Shown piece after piece: positions 10,052-19,014 of a DNA stretch of 64,000 bases. Made by a program: the position numbers and the translations under genes. The first letter of the stretch is position 1, and every line of letters begins with the position of its first letter. The stretch is from Ferruginibacter sp. (GTDB lineage Bacteria; Bacteroidota; Bacteroidia; Chitinophagales; Chitinophagaceae), in assembly GCA_025963635.1 (NCBI GenBank), contig JAOQAK010000100.1:1-64000 (forward strand), given 5' to 3'. The notes beneath the pieces were generated by a model. It was given only the letters and a program-made list of their open reading frames with translations, did no database searches and was not told where the DNA came from.

Positions 10052-10091
10052 CCGGGTGACGCTTTGGTAATAAGAATGCCTTTTAACCTTA

Positions 10092-10137
10092 AACCTTCAA
10101 CCATCAACCTTCAACCTTCAACCTTCAACCTTCAACT
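10092..10137. repeat. Heptanucleotide tandem repeat (AACCTTC)n
   Basis: About six and a half units of AACCTTC (one unit AACCATC) lie between the two convergent genes. They run into the last codons of the ABC ATPase gene, whose final residues KVEG and stop are encoded by the repeat. Confidence 0.85.
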
Positions 10138-11887
10138 TCTTCCCCGGAATTGCTGCTATCAATTTTTTAGTATATTCATTTTGGGGAGAAAAATAGACCT
10201 CATCCGCAGGACCTTCTTCAATAATTTTTCCTTTGTTCATTACCATTATCCGGTCGCTGATAAACCGGACTACTGACAGGTCGTGGGAAATAAAAATTGC
10301 TGTAAAATGAAACTCTCTTTTAAGATCGTTGAGCAGGTTCAGTACCTGCGCCTGCACACTTACATCCAGAGCGCTTACACTTTCATCAAATATTAAAAAA
10401 GAAGGATTAAGCGCCAAAGCTCTTGCAATGCAAATCCTTTGCCGCTGACCTCCGCTAAACTGGTGGGGGTAACGATTAAAATGTTCTGGCTTCAGATTTA
10501 CTTTCTCCAGCAACTCTATCACCTTATCTTTTCGGGCGAAATTGCTGCTAAAGATGCCATGCACTTTCATGGGCTCCTGTATTGCAGCCCCAATAGTAAG
10601 TCTTGGGTTCAACGAACCGTAGGGATCCTGGAACACAATCTGGAGATCCTTCCTAACCGGCTTCATAGCGCCTTTGGATAATCCTGCAAGGTTTACACCA
10701 TTTAAAATAATATTCCCGGAGGAAGCGGGCACCAGGTGCAAAATAGCCCGGCCCAGCGTAGTTTTTCCGCAGCCACTTTCACCTACAAGTCCCAGTGTTT
10801 CGCCTTTGGAAACAGTAAAACTTACATCATCGACAGCTTTAAAAGGCATGGGTGTTTTTCCAAACAAAGTTTTTTTGCCGGGAAAATAAACCTTTAGATT
10901 TTCTACTTTCAATACAACATCCCGATCATGTGTTTCCTTGCGCTTGAGTCGTATCCCCTGTTCGCTGTTGTGAGAAATATCGATTTGTGGAGAAACAATT
11001 TCTTCCGATTGGATGGATTCAGCAACCTCGTTTGAAGGCTGCGGTGCCATGAAATCACTTACTACTGGTAGCCGCTCTCCCCGCTGGTGCATTGCCGGGC
11101 GGCAGCCCATTAAGGCTTTTGTATACGGATGTTGTGGGTTTTGCAACACGGCTTTTGTTGATCCCTGTTCTGCAATTTCGCCCTTGTACATTACGAGCAC
11201 CCTGTCTGCAATATCCGCTACCAATCCAAGATCATGTGTAATCAGGATAACGCCCATGCCCGATTGAAGCTGCAATTCCTTTATTAATTCCAGGATGGTT
11301 TTTTGTACCGTTACATCCAGTGCGGTAGTGGGCTCATCTGCAATCAGCATCGAAGGATTACAACTGATCGCCATTGCGATCATCACCCTTTGCTTTTGAC
11401 CTCCACTTAACTGGTGTGGATACCGGTTCATTATAGAGATAGGATCCGGCAATTTTACTTTTTCAAATAATGCGATGGTTTTTTCTTTTGCAGCGGCTGA
11501 AGAAAGCTGTTGATGTAACTGTATTGCTTCGATCACCTGGTAACCACAGGTGAATACGGGGTTCAACGAAGTCATTGGCTCCTGGAAGATCATTGCCATA
11601 TCTTTTCCCCGCACTGCATTGATCTCTTTTTCAGTAGCCTGTTTCAGATCGATTGTTTGTTGCTGCTTCACAGAAAAAAGCAATTGCCCATTTACAATTG
11701 CCTGTTTTGGTAACAATTGCATCAGCGATAAAGCAGTAACCGATTTTCCCGAGCCGGATTCGCCTACAATGGCAACAATCTCCCCGGCGTTTACAGTAAA
11801 AGAAATATTTTTTACGGCCGGAACACGCTCGTCTTCCGAAATAAAATCAATGCACAGATCCTGTACTGATAACAGTGGCTTACTCAT
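10118..11887 (-). CDS. ABC transporter ATP-binding protein with two fused ATPase domains (oligopeptide/dipeptide type)
   Basis: This 589-aa cytoplasmic protein joins two nucleotide-binding domains of the Opp/Dpp class, like YejF or GsiA. The first half has Walker A GESGSGKS, signature LSGGQKQR and Walker B LIADEP. The second has Walker A GESGCGKT, signature FSGGQRQR and Walker B FLIFDES. After the first domain, NPQHPYTKALMGCRP is the C-terminal motif of peptide ABC ATPases. It would power import of peptides or similar solutes through permeases not present in this window, so it is an orphan here. I chose the ATG at 11887 (MSKPLL); upstream there is only a TTG. Its last codons overlap a 7-bp tandem repeat, so its C-terminus may vary between strains. 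Confidence 0.9.
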   Translation of the reverse strand: MSKPLLSVQDLCIDFISEDERVPAVKNISFTVNAGEIVAIVGESGSGKSVTALSLMQLLPKQAIVNGQLLFSVKQQQTIDLKQATEKEINAVRGKDMAMIFQEPMTSLNPVFTCGYQVIEAIQLHQQLSSAAAKEKTIALFEKVKLPDPISIMNRYPHQLSGGQKQRVMIAMAISCNPSMLIADEPTTALDVTVQKTILELIKELQLQSGMGVILITHDLGLVADIADRVLVMYKGEIAEQGSTKAVLQNPQHPYTKALMGCRPAMHQRGERLPVVSDFMAPQPSNEVAESIQSEEIVSPQIDISHNSEQGIRLKRKETHDRDVVLKVENLKVYFPGKKTLFGKTPMPFKAVDDVSFTVSKGETLGLVGESGCGKTTLGRAILHLVPASSGNIILNGVNLAGLSKGAMKPVRKDLQIVFQDPYGSLNPRLTIGAAIQEPMKVHGIFSSNFARKDKVIELLEKVNLKPEHFNRYPHQFSGGQRQRICIARALALNPSFLIFDESVSALDVSVQAQVLNLLNDLKREFHFTAIFISHDLSVVRFISDRIMVMNKGKIIEEGPADEVYFSPQNEYTKKLIAAIPGKKLKVEG

Positions 11888-12085
11888 TTGATTAAAATTA
11901 GGCAATAAACAAATGCCCCGGCCTCCATGGAACTTATTTGCCTATAACTCAATAAACGCACCGTTGCACAGAATACATCCCATCTTTGTTCGTGATGAAT
12001 GTCATGCATTTTCATTTTAATTGAATATACATTGTGCAAAGAACACGCCTTTGCAATTCTATCCCCAGTAAGAAAATGATTTCCT

Positions 12086-12093
12086 TAAATTTG
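12086..12093 (+). promoter_or_regulatory. Possible -7 box upstream of the YebC gene
   Basis: TAAATTTG matches the Bacteroidota -7 consensus TAnnTTTG and lies 39 bp before the ATG. No TTTG was found at the expected distance upstream, so this is tentative. Confidence 0.35.
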
Positions 12094-12132
12094 CAATCCG
12101 ATTAATAATTAAATCTATAATATACCGTCGAA

Positions 12133-12843
12133 ATGGGAAGGATATTTGAAGTTAGAAAAAGCGCCATGTTTGCCCGTTGGGATAAAATGGCCAAAAATTT
12201 TACCCGTATTGGAAAAGAGATTGCCATCGCAGTTAAAAACAGCGGTCCCGACCCCGACAATAACCCGGCATTAAGAAGATGTTACCTCAACGCCAAATCG
12301 GTGGGTATGCCGAAAGACCGTGTAGAAGCCGCTATCAAAAGGGCCATGGGAAAAGATACCAGCAACTACGAAGAAATTACCTATGAAGGCTATGCGCCGC
12401 ATGGGGTAGCCTTATTGGTGGAAACCGCCACTGATAATCCAACCCGCACTGTAGCCAATGTGCGTATGCATTTTACAAAAAGCGGCGGAAGCCTCGGTAC
12501 CAGTGGCAGCGTAGCTTTTACGTTCACCCGAATGGGAGAATTCAAAATAAAGAACAATGGTTTAAATATCGATGAGCTGGAGTTGGAATTAATTGATTAC
12601 GGCCTTGAAGAAATTGGGGAAGACAGTGAAGGCAATATTGTTATCCGGGTAGCTTTTACAGAGTTTGGCCATATGGCAAAAGCGCTGGAAGAAAAAAAGA
12701 TTGAAGTGATTACGGCGGAACTCACGAGAATTCCCATGAATACAACTGAACTGGATGAGGAATCTGCCCAGGATGTATTTAAGCTGATCGATAAATTAGA
12801 AGAAGACGAGGATGTGCAGAAGGTATATCATAATATGAAGTAA
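12133..12843 (+). CDS. YebC/PmpR (TACO1) family protein
   Basis: This 236-aa cytoplasmic protein belongs to the YebC/PmpR family, described both as DNA-binding regulators and as translation factors that help ribosomes through difficult stretches. The start reads MGRIFEVRKSAMFARWDKMAKNF, where most relatives have AGHSKW near this site. It continues with IGKEIAIAVKNSGPDPDNNP, AKSVGMPKDRVEAAI, EGYAPHGVALLVE and TDNPTRTVANVR, which are family landmarks through the first two domains. The C-terminal acidic third domain ends in EDEDVQKVYHNMK. Length is normal. It stands alone, divergent from the ABC gene and convergent with phzF. Confidence 0.93.
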   Translation: MGRIFEVRKSAMFARWDKMAKNFTRIGKEIAIAVKNSGPDPDNNPALRRCYLNAKSVGMPKDRVEAAIKRAMGKDTSNYEEITYEGYAPHGVALLVETATDNPTRTVANVRMHFTKSGGSLGTSGSVAFTFTRMGEFKIKNNGLNIDELELELIDYGLEEIGEDSEGNIVIRVAFTEFGHMAKALEEKKIEVITAELTRIPMNTTELDEESAQDVFKLIDKLEEDEDVQKVYHNMK

Positions 12844-12905
12844 TTATTCGAAGAGTCTTCAATACGTCAGGAAGTTCTTTATATCAGATATGGACAAATC
12901 AGACA

Positions 12906-13694
12906 TCAGACATTAATTTCCCCTTTCATATAAAAAACACAACTACCACTCATTGTAACCCTGTCACCCTTATCCTGGCACCACAGTTCACCACCTCTTT
13001 TAGATACTTGTTTTGCATGCAGCGAATTTTTACCAAGCTTTTCAGCCCAAAAAGGGATAAGTGTTGAATGAGCCGAGCCGGTAACCGGATCTTCAGGAAT
13101 ACCACAATTGGGCGCAAAGAATCTTGATACGAAATCGCAGTCACTCCCCGGTGCAGTTACAATAATGCCAATTACATCCACCTGGTTTAATAATGAAATA
13201 TCAATGCTGAGATTTAATACTTCTTTTTCTGTAGCAACTTCCACTACATAATCTCGACTTTTATATACGCCCAGCGGATCCGTAATACCCAACCCTTTTA
13301 ACAATTGTTCCGGGTAGTTGCTTACTCTTACAGGCATTCGTGAAGGAAAATTCAATTGAAATTTGTCACCTTCCCGGGCGATCATCAATTCGCCGCTTTT
13401 TGAATAGAAAAGTAATTGGCTTTTGGAATAACCAAGGTACTCGTACAGTATAAAGGCACTCGCCAGGGTAGCATGGCCGCAGAGATCTATCTCAAGTTCG
13501 GGCGTAAACCACCGGATGTGAAAACCGTCGCCGAGCGGGACAAAAAAAACAGTTTCAGCTAAATTATTCTCCGCCGCAATTTGCTGCATTAACTGGTCAT
13601 CCAGCCATTTCTCCAAAGGAATTACCGCTGCGGGATTGCCGCCAAAAAGCTTACTGGTAAATGCATCTACCTGGTAAATTGTAAGATTCTGCAT
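12906..13694 (-). CDS. PhzF-family isomerase/epimerase
   Basis: This 262-aa protein has the two-lobed PhzF fold of the diaminopimelate-epimerase superfamily. Visible motifs are YQVDAFTSKLFGGNPAAV at the N-terminus, NNLAETVFF with the catalytic glutamate (about E47), DLCGHATLASAF, and DPVTGSAHSTL in the second lobe. The family includes trans-2,3-dihydro-3-hydroxyanthranilate isomerase, but most Bacteroidota members are of unknown substrate. There is no phenazine pathway nearby, so that role is not supported. It is a single gene, convergent with the YebC gene. Confidence 0.9.
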   Translation of the reverse strand: MQNLTIYQVDAFTSKLFGGNPAAVIPLEKWLDDQLMQQIAAENNLAETVFFVPLGDGFHIRWFTPELEIDLCGHATLASAFILYEYLGYSKSQLLFYSKSGELMIAREGDKFQLNFPSRMPVRVSNYPEQLLKGLGITDPLGVYKSRDYVVEVATEKEVLNLSIDISLLNQVDVIGIIVTAPGSDCDFVSRFFAPNCGIPEDPVTGSAHSTLIPFWAEKLGKNSLHAKQVSKRGGELWCQDKGDRVTMSGSCVFYMKGEINV

Positions 13695-13707
13695 TAGTAA
13701 TGATTAT

Positions 13708-13951
13708 ATGGTGAAACTCGTGAATGGGCAATGGTGAATCGTGAAGCCATTAACATTCACTTCAAATTTATTGATCTATTTTTTTTACGAGCGACAGTAC
13801 TTTAATGAACATCGTTGTGTCACTCCCTTGTACTGCATACCATTGTGCAACGGTATTTCACTGCAATTGATGGATTTTGGTCTATTTGGTTGTTAGTTAG
13901 CCACGCAGCAGCGTGGCTCTACCATCCACCAACGATCAACCATCAACCATC
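13708..13951. repeat. Intergenic repeat cluster upstream of phzF
   Basis: The 257-bp gap between the phzF start and the E1 gene end is filled with repeats. TGAATGG-type heptamers lie at about 13720-13747. A copy of the CATCGTTG...CATACCA family lies at 13808-13847. A perfect hairpin (AGCCACGC/GCGTGGCT, 4-nt loop) lies at 13899-13918. ATCAACC heptamers lie at about 13928-13951, abutting the E1 stop codon. The two heptamer blocks are in opposite orientation. Confidence 0.7.
13808..13847 (+). repeat. 40-bp dispersed repeat, copy 1
   Basis: AACATCGTTGTGTCACTCCC begins this copy. Its first 22 bases are identical to the reverse complement of 33577-33598, and the similarity continues to CATACCA. 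A more diverged copy lies at 30401-30444. Confidence 0.75.
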
Positions 13952-16348
13952 TTACTCCGCCATCATCTCCTTCGCTACTCTTACAATATCCTCGGTATTC
14001 GGTTTGCTGAAATAATCTCCATCGCTGGCATAAGATGGCCTGTGGGCTTGCCCTGTCAGTGTTCTCGGGGATACATCTAGAAACTTATAACCACCCTGTT
14101 CTTCCATGACTTTATTAAACATAAAAGCTGCCGCCCCGCCCGGTACATCCTCGTCTATAAAAATAATCCGGTTGGTTTTTTTAAGCGACTTGGCAATATG
14201 ATGATGTATATCAAAGGGTAATAAGGTTTGCACATCAATTACTTCACAACTGACCTCTACTTTTGATAATGTTTCCGCAGCTTCCAACACAATTCTTAGG
14301 GTGGAACCATAAGTAACCATGGTGATGTCTGTTCCTTCCCTGATAGTTTCCGGAATTCCCAATGGTACCGTAAAGGTTAATAAATTGACCGGTAATTTTT
14401 CTTTCATCCGGTACCCGTTTAAACATTCAATCATCAGGGCCGGATCATTCGATTGAAGCAAAGTATTGTACATCCCGGCGGCCTGCACCATATTTCTTGG
14501 TACGCATATATACATCCCCCTTAAGGCATTAATGATCATCCCCATTGGTGAACCGCTATGCCAGATACCTTCCAGCCGATGCCCCCTGGTGCGCACAATG
14601 AGCGGGCAGCTTTGTCCACCTGCGGTACGAAAATGCGTGGTCGCAGCATCATCACTCAAAGGTTGCAATCCGTATAATAGATAGTCGATGTATTGTATTT
14701 CAGCGATAGGTCTTAATCCTCTCAAGGCTAACCCGATCCCCTGCCCCATAATGGTTAGTTCACGGATACCGGTATCAAATATCCGATGTTCGCCATATTT
14801 AGTTTGTAACCCTGCAAAGCCCTGGTTTACATCACCAATAAAACCAACATCCTCCCCAAAAGCAACTACCTTGTCATTGGCTTCAAATAATTTATCAAAG
14901 TATTTATTCAGTACTTCATAGCCATTTACCATCCTGGCATCTTCAGTATAAGCGGGCTTTACTTCCGGAACGCGGATAGCAGATTTAGGCCCTTCATTAT
15001 AAAGCATTGAATTATACAAGCCGTTGTTGGTGGCTTTAAGCGCAAGATAATAGGAGCGCAATTCGGAGGACGCATCTTCCTTTTCGACAATATCCAATGC
15101 GGTCGCTAATGCTTTCATCACTTCCCTGCGCATGGGTTCTTTGTTGCTTTCCAATTCATTTGCAATCTTCTCTATTAAGGCGGCATTTTCCGGGTTGGTA
15201 TTTTCGGCAAGTTGGTGCATCAACGCAACGCCGGACAATACCTGTTCTTTAATAGGACTAAGATAATTGTCCCAGGCATTTTGTTTGCTAACCTTAATAA
15301 AGAGCTTTGCTTTAATTTCAATATCACTTAATTCGTGTTCGTCCGCCAGGGCGTTTGCCAATATCCATTCTTTCATTTTCCGGATACAATCCCACTCCCT
15401 TTCCCATGCAAGCCGCTCAGGCTTTTTATACCTTTCATGACTGCCGGAGGTAGAGTGTCCCTGCGGTTGGGTGATCTCCTCAATATGAAAAATTGCCGGT
15501 GTATGCGTATCCCTGATCTTTTGGATTGCGGGCTCAAACACTTCGCACATTTCTGCGTAATCCCATCCTTTTAACCGGTAAATATCAATGCCATTGGTAT
15601 CATCCGTTTTCTGCATTCCTTTCAAAGCGGTAGAAATAGATCCCTTGGTAGTTTGAAGATTTTTAGGCACAGAAATACCGTATCCATCATCCCATACAAA
15701 TATGGCCAGCGGAATCTGTAAAACGCCGGCGGCATTTACAGCTTCCCAAAAATGGCCTTCCGAGGTAGATGCGTCACCGATAGTACAGAAACAAACTTCG
15801 TTTCCATTATCACTTAAACTGGTGTGTTTTTGAAAAACCGGCGCATTGCGGAAAAGTTTGGAAGCCAGTGCCAGCCCTACCGCCCTTGGCATTTGACCTG
15901 CCGTGGGGGCCATATCGCTGCTGCTGTTTTTCCTGTTTACCAAATCGAGCCACTCACCATTTTCATCAACAAGCCTGGTAGCAAAATGCGCATTCATTTG
16001 CCGGCCTGCGCTGAAAGGATCATTGTTAACATCCGGATCCGAAAATAACTGGGCAAAATATTGTTCTACATTGGCCAGTCCTGCAGCAAACATAAAAGTC
16101 TGGTCCCGATAATAGCCTGCCCTAAAATCGCCTGGTTTAAAAAATTTTGCAGCAGCTACCTGGGCTACCTCTTTCCCATCTCCAAAAATGCCAAATTTCG
16201 CTTTACCCGTCAACACTTCCTTTCGTCCCATCAGACTGGTTTCCCTGCTTTCACAAGCGATCCGATAGTCTTTTAGCACTTCATTGCGGAAATGGTCGAA
16301 ACTCAACTTTTCCTGCAATTCTGCATCCTGGGTATTTGCTGTATCCAT
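13952..16348 (-). CDS. 2-oxoacid dehydrogenase E1 component, alpha and beta subunits fused
   Basis: This 798-aa thiamine-diphosphate enzyme decarboxylates a 2-oxoacid (branched-chain or related) and passes the acyl group to the lipoyl E2. The alpha half (about 1-400) carries the ThDP-binding GDASTSEGHFWEAVN...DDGYGIS segment. The beta half (about 465-798) has AFGEDVGFIGDV, FDTGIREL, PIAEIQYIDYL, RTRGHRLEGIWHSGSP and IDEDVPGGAAAFM. In many bacteria these are two proteins; the single-chain form is common in Bacteroidota. No E2 or E3 gene is nearby. It starts at an ATG at 16348, divergent from the DUF1573 pair across 116 bp. Confidence 0.93.
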   Translation of the reverse strand: MDTANTQDAELQEKLSFDHFRNEVLKDYRIACESRETSLMGRKEVLTGKAKFGIFGDGKEVAQVAAAKFFKPGDFRAGYYRDQTFMFAAGLANVEQYFAQLFSDPDVNNDPFSAGRQMNAHFATRLVDENGEWLDLVNRKNSSSDMAPTAGQMPRAVGLALASKLFRNAPVFQKHTSLSDNGNEVCFCTIGDASTSEGHFWEAVNAAGVLQIPLAIFVWDDGYGISVPKNLQTTKGSISTALKGMQKTDDTNGIDIYRLKGWDYAEMCEVFEPAIQKIRDTHTPAIFHIEEITQPQGHSTSGSHERYKKPERLAWEREWDCIRKMKEWILANALADEHELSDIEIKAKLFIKVSKQNAWDNYLSPIKEQVLSGVALMHQLAENTNPENAALIEKIANELESNKEPMRREVMKALATALDIVEKEDASSELRSYYLALKATNNGLYNSMLYNEGPKSAIRVPEVKPAYTEDARMVNGYEVLNKYFDKLFEANDKVVAFGEDVGFIGDVNQGFAGLQTKYGEHRIFDTGIRELTIMGQGIGLALRGLRPIAEIQYIDYLLYGLQPLSDDAATTHFRTAGGQSCPLIVRTRGHRLEGIWHSGSPMGMIINALRGMYICVPRNMVQAAGMYNTLLQSNDPALMIECLNGYRMKEKLPVNLLTFTVPLGIPETIREGTDITMVTYGSTLRIVLEAAETLSKVEVSCEVIDVQTLLPFDIHHHIAKSLKKTNRIIFIDEDVPGGAAAFMFNKVMEEQGGYKFLDVSPRTLTGQAHRPSYASDGDYFSKPNTEDIVRVAKEMMAE

Positions 16349-16404
16349 GTAACAAAAGTAAATTATTGTGATGATTGTTAAAAAAAAGATAACGACCGAA
16401 CAAA

Positions 16405-16436
16405 TTGCATTGATTTTGACGGTTTTTGTATCTTTG
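16405..16436 (+). promoter_or_regulatory. Bacteroidota-type promoter for the DUF1573 pair
   Basis: TATCTTTG (16429-16436) fits the -7 consensus TAnnTTTG. A TTG at 16405-16407 sits 21 bp upstream, within the known spacing for the -33 element. The ATG follows 28 bp after the box. Confidence 0.55.
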
Positions 16437-16464
16437 GTTCGATTATTGAAAAATAGCCAGCATT

Positions 16465-16953
16465 ATGACCAAACTTTTTACCCTATTAGCAGCCAGCCTT
16501 TTTGCAATGAGTGTTACGGCACAAAATGCAGTGGTAGCTTCCAATACACAATCTCCGGGAAAAGAAATTCCGAATGCTTCCAAAACTGTAACGGATGATG
16601 TGCTGGTACTCAAAGAGCCTGAATTTGATTTTGGCAAAATCCCGCAGGGAAAACCGGTTACACATATTTTTGAAGTGTCAAATAATGGAAAAGACTCCCT
16701 CAATATCATCAATGTACAGGCGAGTTGCGGATGTACAACGCCCGAGTGGGAAAGAGGAAGAGTAGTTGCTCCCGGTGAAAAAACTAACATCACTGTAGGA
16801 TACAATGCAGCGGCTGAAGGAAAGTTCACTAAATTGGTGACCATTACCTATAATGGAACGCTTTCTAAGCAGATTGTAATAAAAGGAGATGTTTGGAAAA
16901 CTCCGGTAACTTCAGCACCGGAAAATAAAGCATTAGGAAATTTGAAAGATTAG
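16465..16953 (+). CDS. DUF1573-domain exported protein
   Basis: This 162-aa protein has a signal peptide (about 1-19, ending SVTA-Q) and one DUF1573 domain, an immunoglobulin-like ASH/MSP-type fold. The domain shows EFDFGKIPQGKPVTHIFEVSN, the conserved SCGCTTPEW cysteine motif, and VGYNAAAEGKF. The function of the family is not established; it is very common in Bacteroidota envelopes. It is followed by a second DUF1573 gene 56 bp downstream, evidently an old tandem duplicate, under one promoter. Confidence 0.88.
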   Translation: MTKLFTLLAASLFAMSVTAQNAVVASNTQSPGKEIPNASKTVTDDVLVLKEPEFDFGKIPQGKPVTHIFEVSNNGKDSLNIINVQASCGCTTPEWERGRVVAPGEKTNITVGYNAAAEGKFTKLVTITYNGTLSKQIVIKGDVWKTPVTSAPENKALGNLKD

Positions 16954-17009
16954 CTAAAATAAACTATCATTACTATTATATTATTACTATTTAAACAAAC
17001 ATTATAACC

Positions 17010-17447
17010 ATGAAAAAAATCTTATTATCTGTAGCCGTACTCGCTTTGACCACTACAGCTTCCGTATTTGCACAAAAAAAAGTAGACGACATCGCAAAAT
17101 TTACAACGGAAACCATCAATCTCGGGAAAATTAAACAAGGTGTTCCTACCAAAGGAGTTTTCACTGTTACCAATATCAGCAACCAGGCGCTGATTATTGA
17201 ACAGGCCAACCCAACCTGCGGATGTACTATTTCGGATTATACCAAAGAACCTATTGCTGCTGGAAAAACGGGGGTAATCAATGCTACCTATAACGCCGCT
17301 AATCCTGGCCATTTCGATAAGCACCTGACCGTTAAATTTGCGGGTATTGATGAATTGAAAAGTATTACTTTAACGGGTGATGTAGTTCCGGCTGAAGAAT
17401 TTGACAAAGCAAAACCTGCTTCGGCAAGCGCGACTAAGAAACCGTAA
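17010..17447 (+). CDS. DUF1573-domain exported protein, second of a tandem pair
   Basis: This 145-aa paralogue of the preceding protein has a signal peptide (about 1-21, ending SVFA-Q) and one DUF1573 domain with TINLGKIKQGVPTKGVFTVTN, the CGCTISDYTKEPI cysteine motif and ATYNAANPGHF. The two proteins differ most in the lead before the domain and in the C-terminal tail, here Ala/Lys-rich (SASATKKP). Function is unknown; periplasmic location is likely. A strong terminator follows. Confidence 0.88.
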   Translation: MKKILLSVAVLALTTTASVFAQKKVDDIAKFTTETINLGKIKQGVPTKGVFTVTNISNQALIIEQANPTCGCTISDYTKEPIAAGKTGVINATYNAANPGHFDKHLTVKFAGIDELKSITLTGDVVPAEEFDKAKPASASATKKP

Positions 17448-17477
17448 AAGAACCGTTCGCAGATTTAATATATTAGT

Positions 17478-17508
17478 AAAAGCCTCCGCAATTCGTGGAG
17501 GCTTTTTT
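17478..17508. terminator. Bidirectional intrinsic terminator
   Basis: AGCCTCC (17481-17487) pairs with GGAGGCT (17497-17503), with A-tract on the left and T-tract on the right. It serves the convergent DUF1573 and EamA genes. The EamA stop codon lies inside the T-tract. Confidence 0.9.
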
Positions 17509-18421
17509 ATGGGACGATCTCCTGCGGTTTAATCGCGGTTTTTAAGGCTGACTTTTTATTTACTTTGTACACTCCTGCTAATATTACCAATAAACAAATT
17601 ACCTGTTTCCACCCAAATAATTCCCCTGCCAACATTCCCCAGCCAATGGCGACAAATGGAATGCCATAGGTAACCATACTGGCGAATATTCCCCCCGCTC
17701 TTTTCACCAGCATATAAAACAAAATTGTGGCTACTGCCGTGCCCACAATGCCCAACAATGAAGCCGCACCGGTAGCCAACAGCAAATCATCATTGCTTAA
17801 AGGCAAATTAAAATATCCGGTCACGATAAGAATTAATAACCCAGGTAACGCGTTTAACGACAGGGCAACCGCAGCCATATGCAAAGAACTGATATTCACC
17901 AGGTGCTTCCCCACCAGGTTAACATTGATTCCGTAAGAAATAGTTGCCAATACTACAAATGACACAAAAACCAGGTGCTGATTTTCCTGCATGTGTCCCT
18001 TGCTTATCAACAGTAATATGCTTCCTGCAAGAGCGATGATAATACCGGTGATTTTCTTTGCGGTTGTTTTCGTTTTGAAAAAAATTGTCCCGCTAAGAAT
18101 TACGAACACCGGCGTAAGGCAGTTTAAAGTCCCTGCAAGGGAACTATCGATTCCCTCTTCCGCCATACAAAATAGAAATGAAGGTAAGAGACTGCCCAAT
18201 GTGCCCGACATGAATACGATAAAGCGTTTGTTAGTGGGGATCTGCCGGAAATATCTAATTGAAATGGGTAACAATACCAGCCCGGCTGAAACAATCCGCA
18301 AAGCTCCTACCTGGTAGGGACTTAAATGATTGTCTAAACCAATTTTCATCAAAATAAAGCTGCTACCCCAAATCACAGAAAGTGTAAAAAAGATCAGCCA
18401 GTTAACAAGGTTTTTATTCAC
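17507..18421 (-). CDS. EamA/DMT-superfamily transporter
   Basis: This 304-aa membrane protein has about ten hydrophobic helices arranged as two EamA repeats, with landmarks WGSSFILMKIGLD near the start, FLFCMAEEGIDSSLAGTLNCLTPVF in the first half and SMVTYGIPFVAIGWGMLAGE in the second. Family members export metabolites or amino acids; the substrate here is unknown. The likely start is a GTG at 18421 (MNKNLVNW), as no in-frame ATG is nearby. It is monocistronic. Confidence 0.88.
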   Translation of the reverse strand: MNKNLVNWLIFFTLSVIWGSSFILMKIGLDNHLSPYQVGALRIVSAGLVLLPISIRYFRQIPTNKRFIVFMSGTLGSLLPSFLFCMAEEGIDSSLAGTLNCLTPVFVILSGTIFFKTKTTAKKITGIIIALAGSILLLISKGHMQENQHLVFVSFVVLATISYGINVNLVGKHLVNISSLHMAAVALSLNALPGLLILIVTGYFNLPLSNDDLLLATGAASLLGIVGTAVATILFYMLVKRAGGIFASMVTYGIPFVAIGWGMLAGELFGWKQVICLLVILAGVYKVNKKSALKTAIKPQEIVP

Positions 18422-18598
18422 CGGCCAAAGTTGATCTTAATAAATTGAAATACCTGCCCGGCAAAAAAATAAATACCCCTTCTCTTTGTGTTGAATGACA
18501 GCTAATTTATTACTATTAGAAATTGGATAAATATTTTATATTTAATGATAATTTACCGTGTTAAGCAACCAATCATTATTCACTAAAAATTAATCATC

Positions 18599-18976
18599 AT
18601 GGGCTTTGTAAAGGAATTTAAGGAATTTGTAATGAAGGGCAATGTTCTTGACCTTGCAGTTGCAGTAGTAATTGGTGCGGCTTTCAGTACAATTATTTCT
18701 TCCCTTGTGGAAGACGTTATAACACCACTGTTGTTAACACCAGCGCTGAGGGCAGCACATGTTGAAAACCTGGATAAGCTTACGTGGGGAACCGTAAAAT
18801 ATGGAAACTTCCTGGCAGCCGTTTTGAAGTTTCTTGTAGTTGCCCTCGTGCTGTTCAGTGTAATTAAGACAATGAACTCTTTTAGCCGGAAAAAGGAAGC
18901 AGTTCCACCAGCTCCTCCCGCTCCTTCTTCTACCGATCTTCTGCTTATGGAAATAAGGGACTCACTGAGAAAATAA
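18599..18976 (+). CDS. mscL: Large-conductance mechanosensitive channel MscL
   Basis: This 125-aa inner-membrane channel opens under membrane tension to release solutes during osmotic downshock. The N-terminal helix MGFVKEFKEFVMKGNVLDLA is followed by VAVVIGAAFSTIISSLVEDVITPLL (first membrane helix, pore). A short periplasmic loop holds the variable region, then LAAVLKFLVVALVLFSVIK (second helix) and a charged C-terminal helix follow. Length is slightly under the family norm. It is a single gene. Confidence 0.96.
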   Translation: MGFVKEFKEFVMKGNVLDLAVAVVIGAAFSTIISSLVEDVITPLLLTPALRAAHVENLDKLTWGTVKYGNFLAAVLKFLVVALVLFSVIKTMNSFSRKKEAVPPAPPAPSSTDLLLMEIRDSLRK

Positions 18977-18983
18977 GAAGTCC

Positions 18984-19014
18984 AGTCCCCCTGCCCCCAA
19001 GTGGGTTCCTGGCA
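18984..19014. repeat. GC-rich palindromic repeat, diverged copy
   Basis: AGTCCCCCTGCCCCCAAGTG followed by GGTTCCTGGCA resembles the copies at 22256-22296 and 33411-33453 (CCCTGCCC...GGGTTCT). It lies directly after the mscL stop. Confidence 0.5.

Noticed and set aside
12906..13694. PhzF as evidence of phenazine synthesis
   Set aside because: No other phenazine gene is in the window and most family members have other, unknown substrates.
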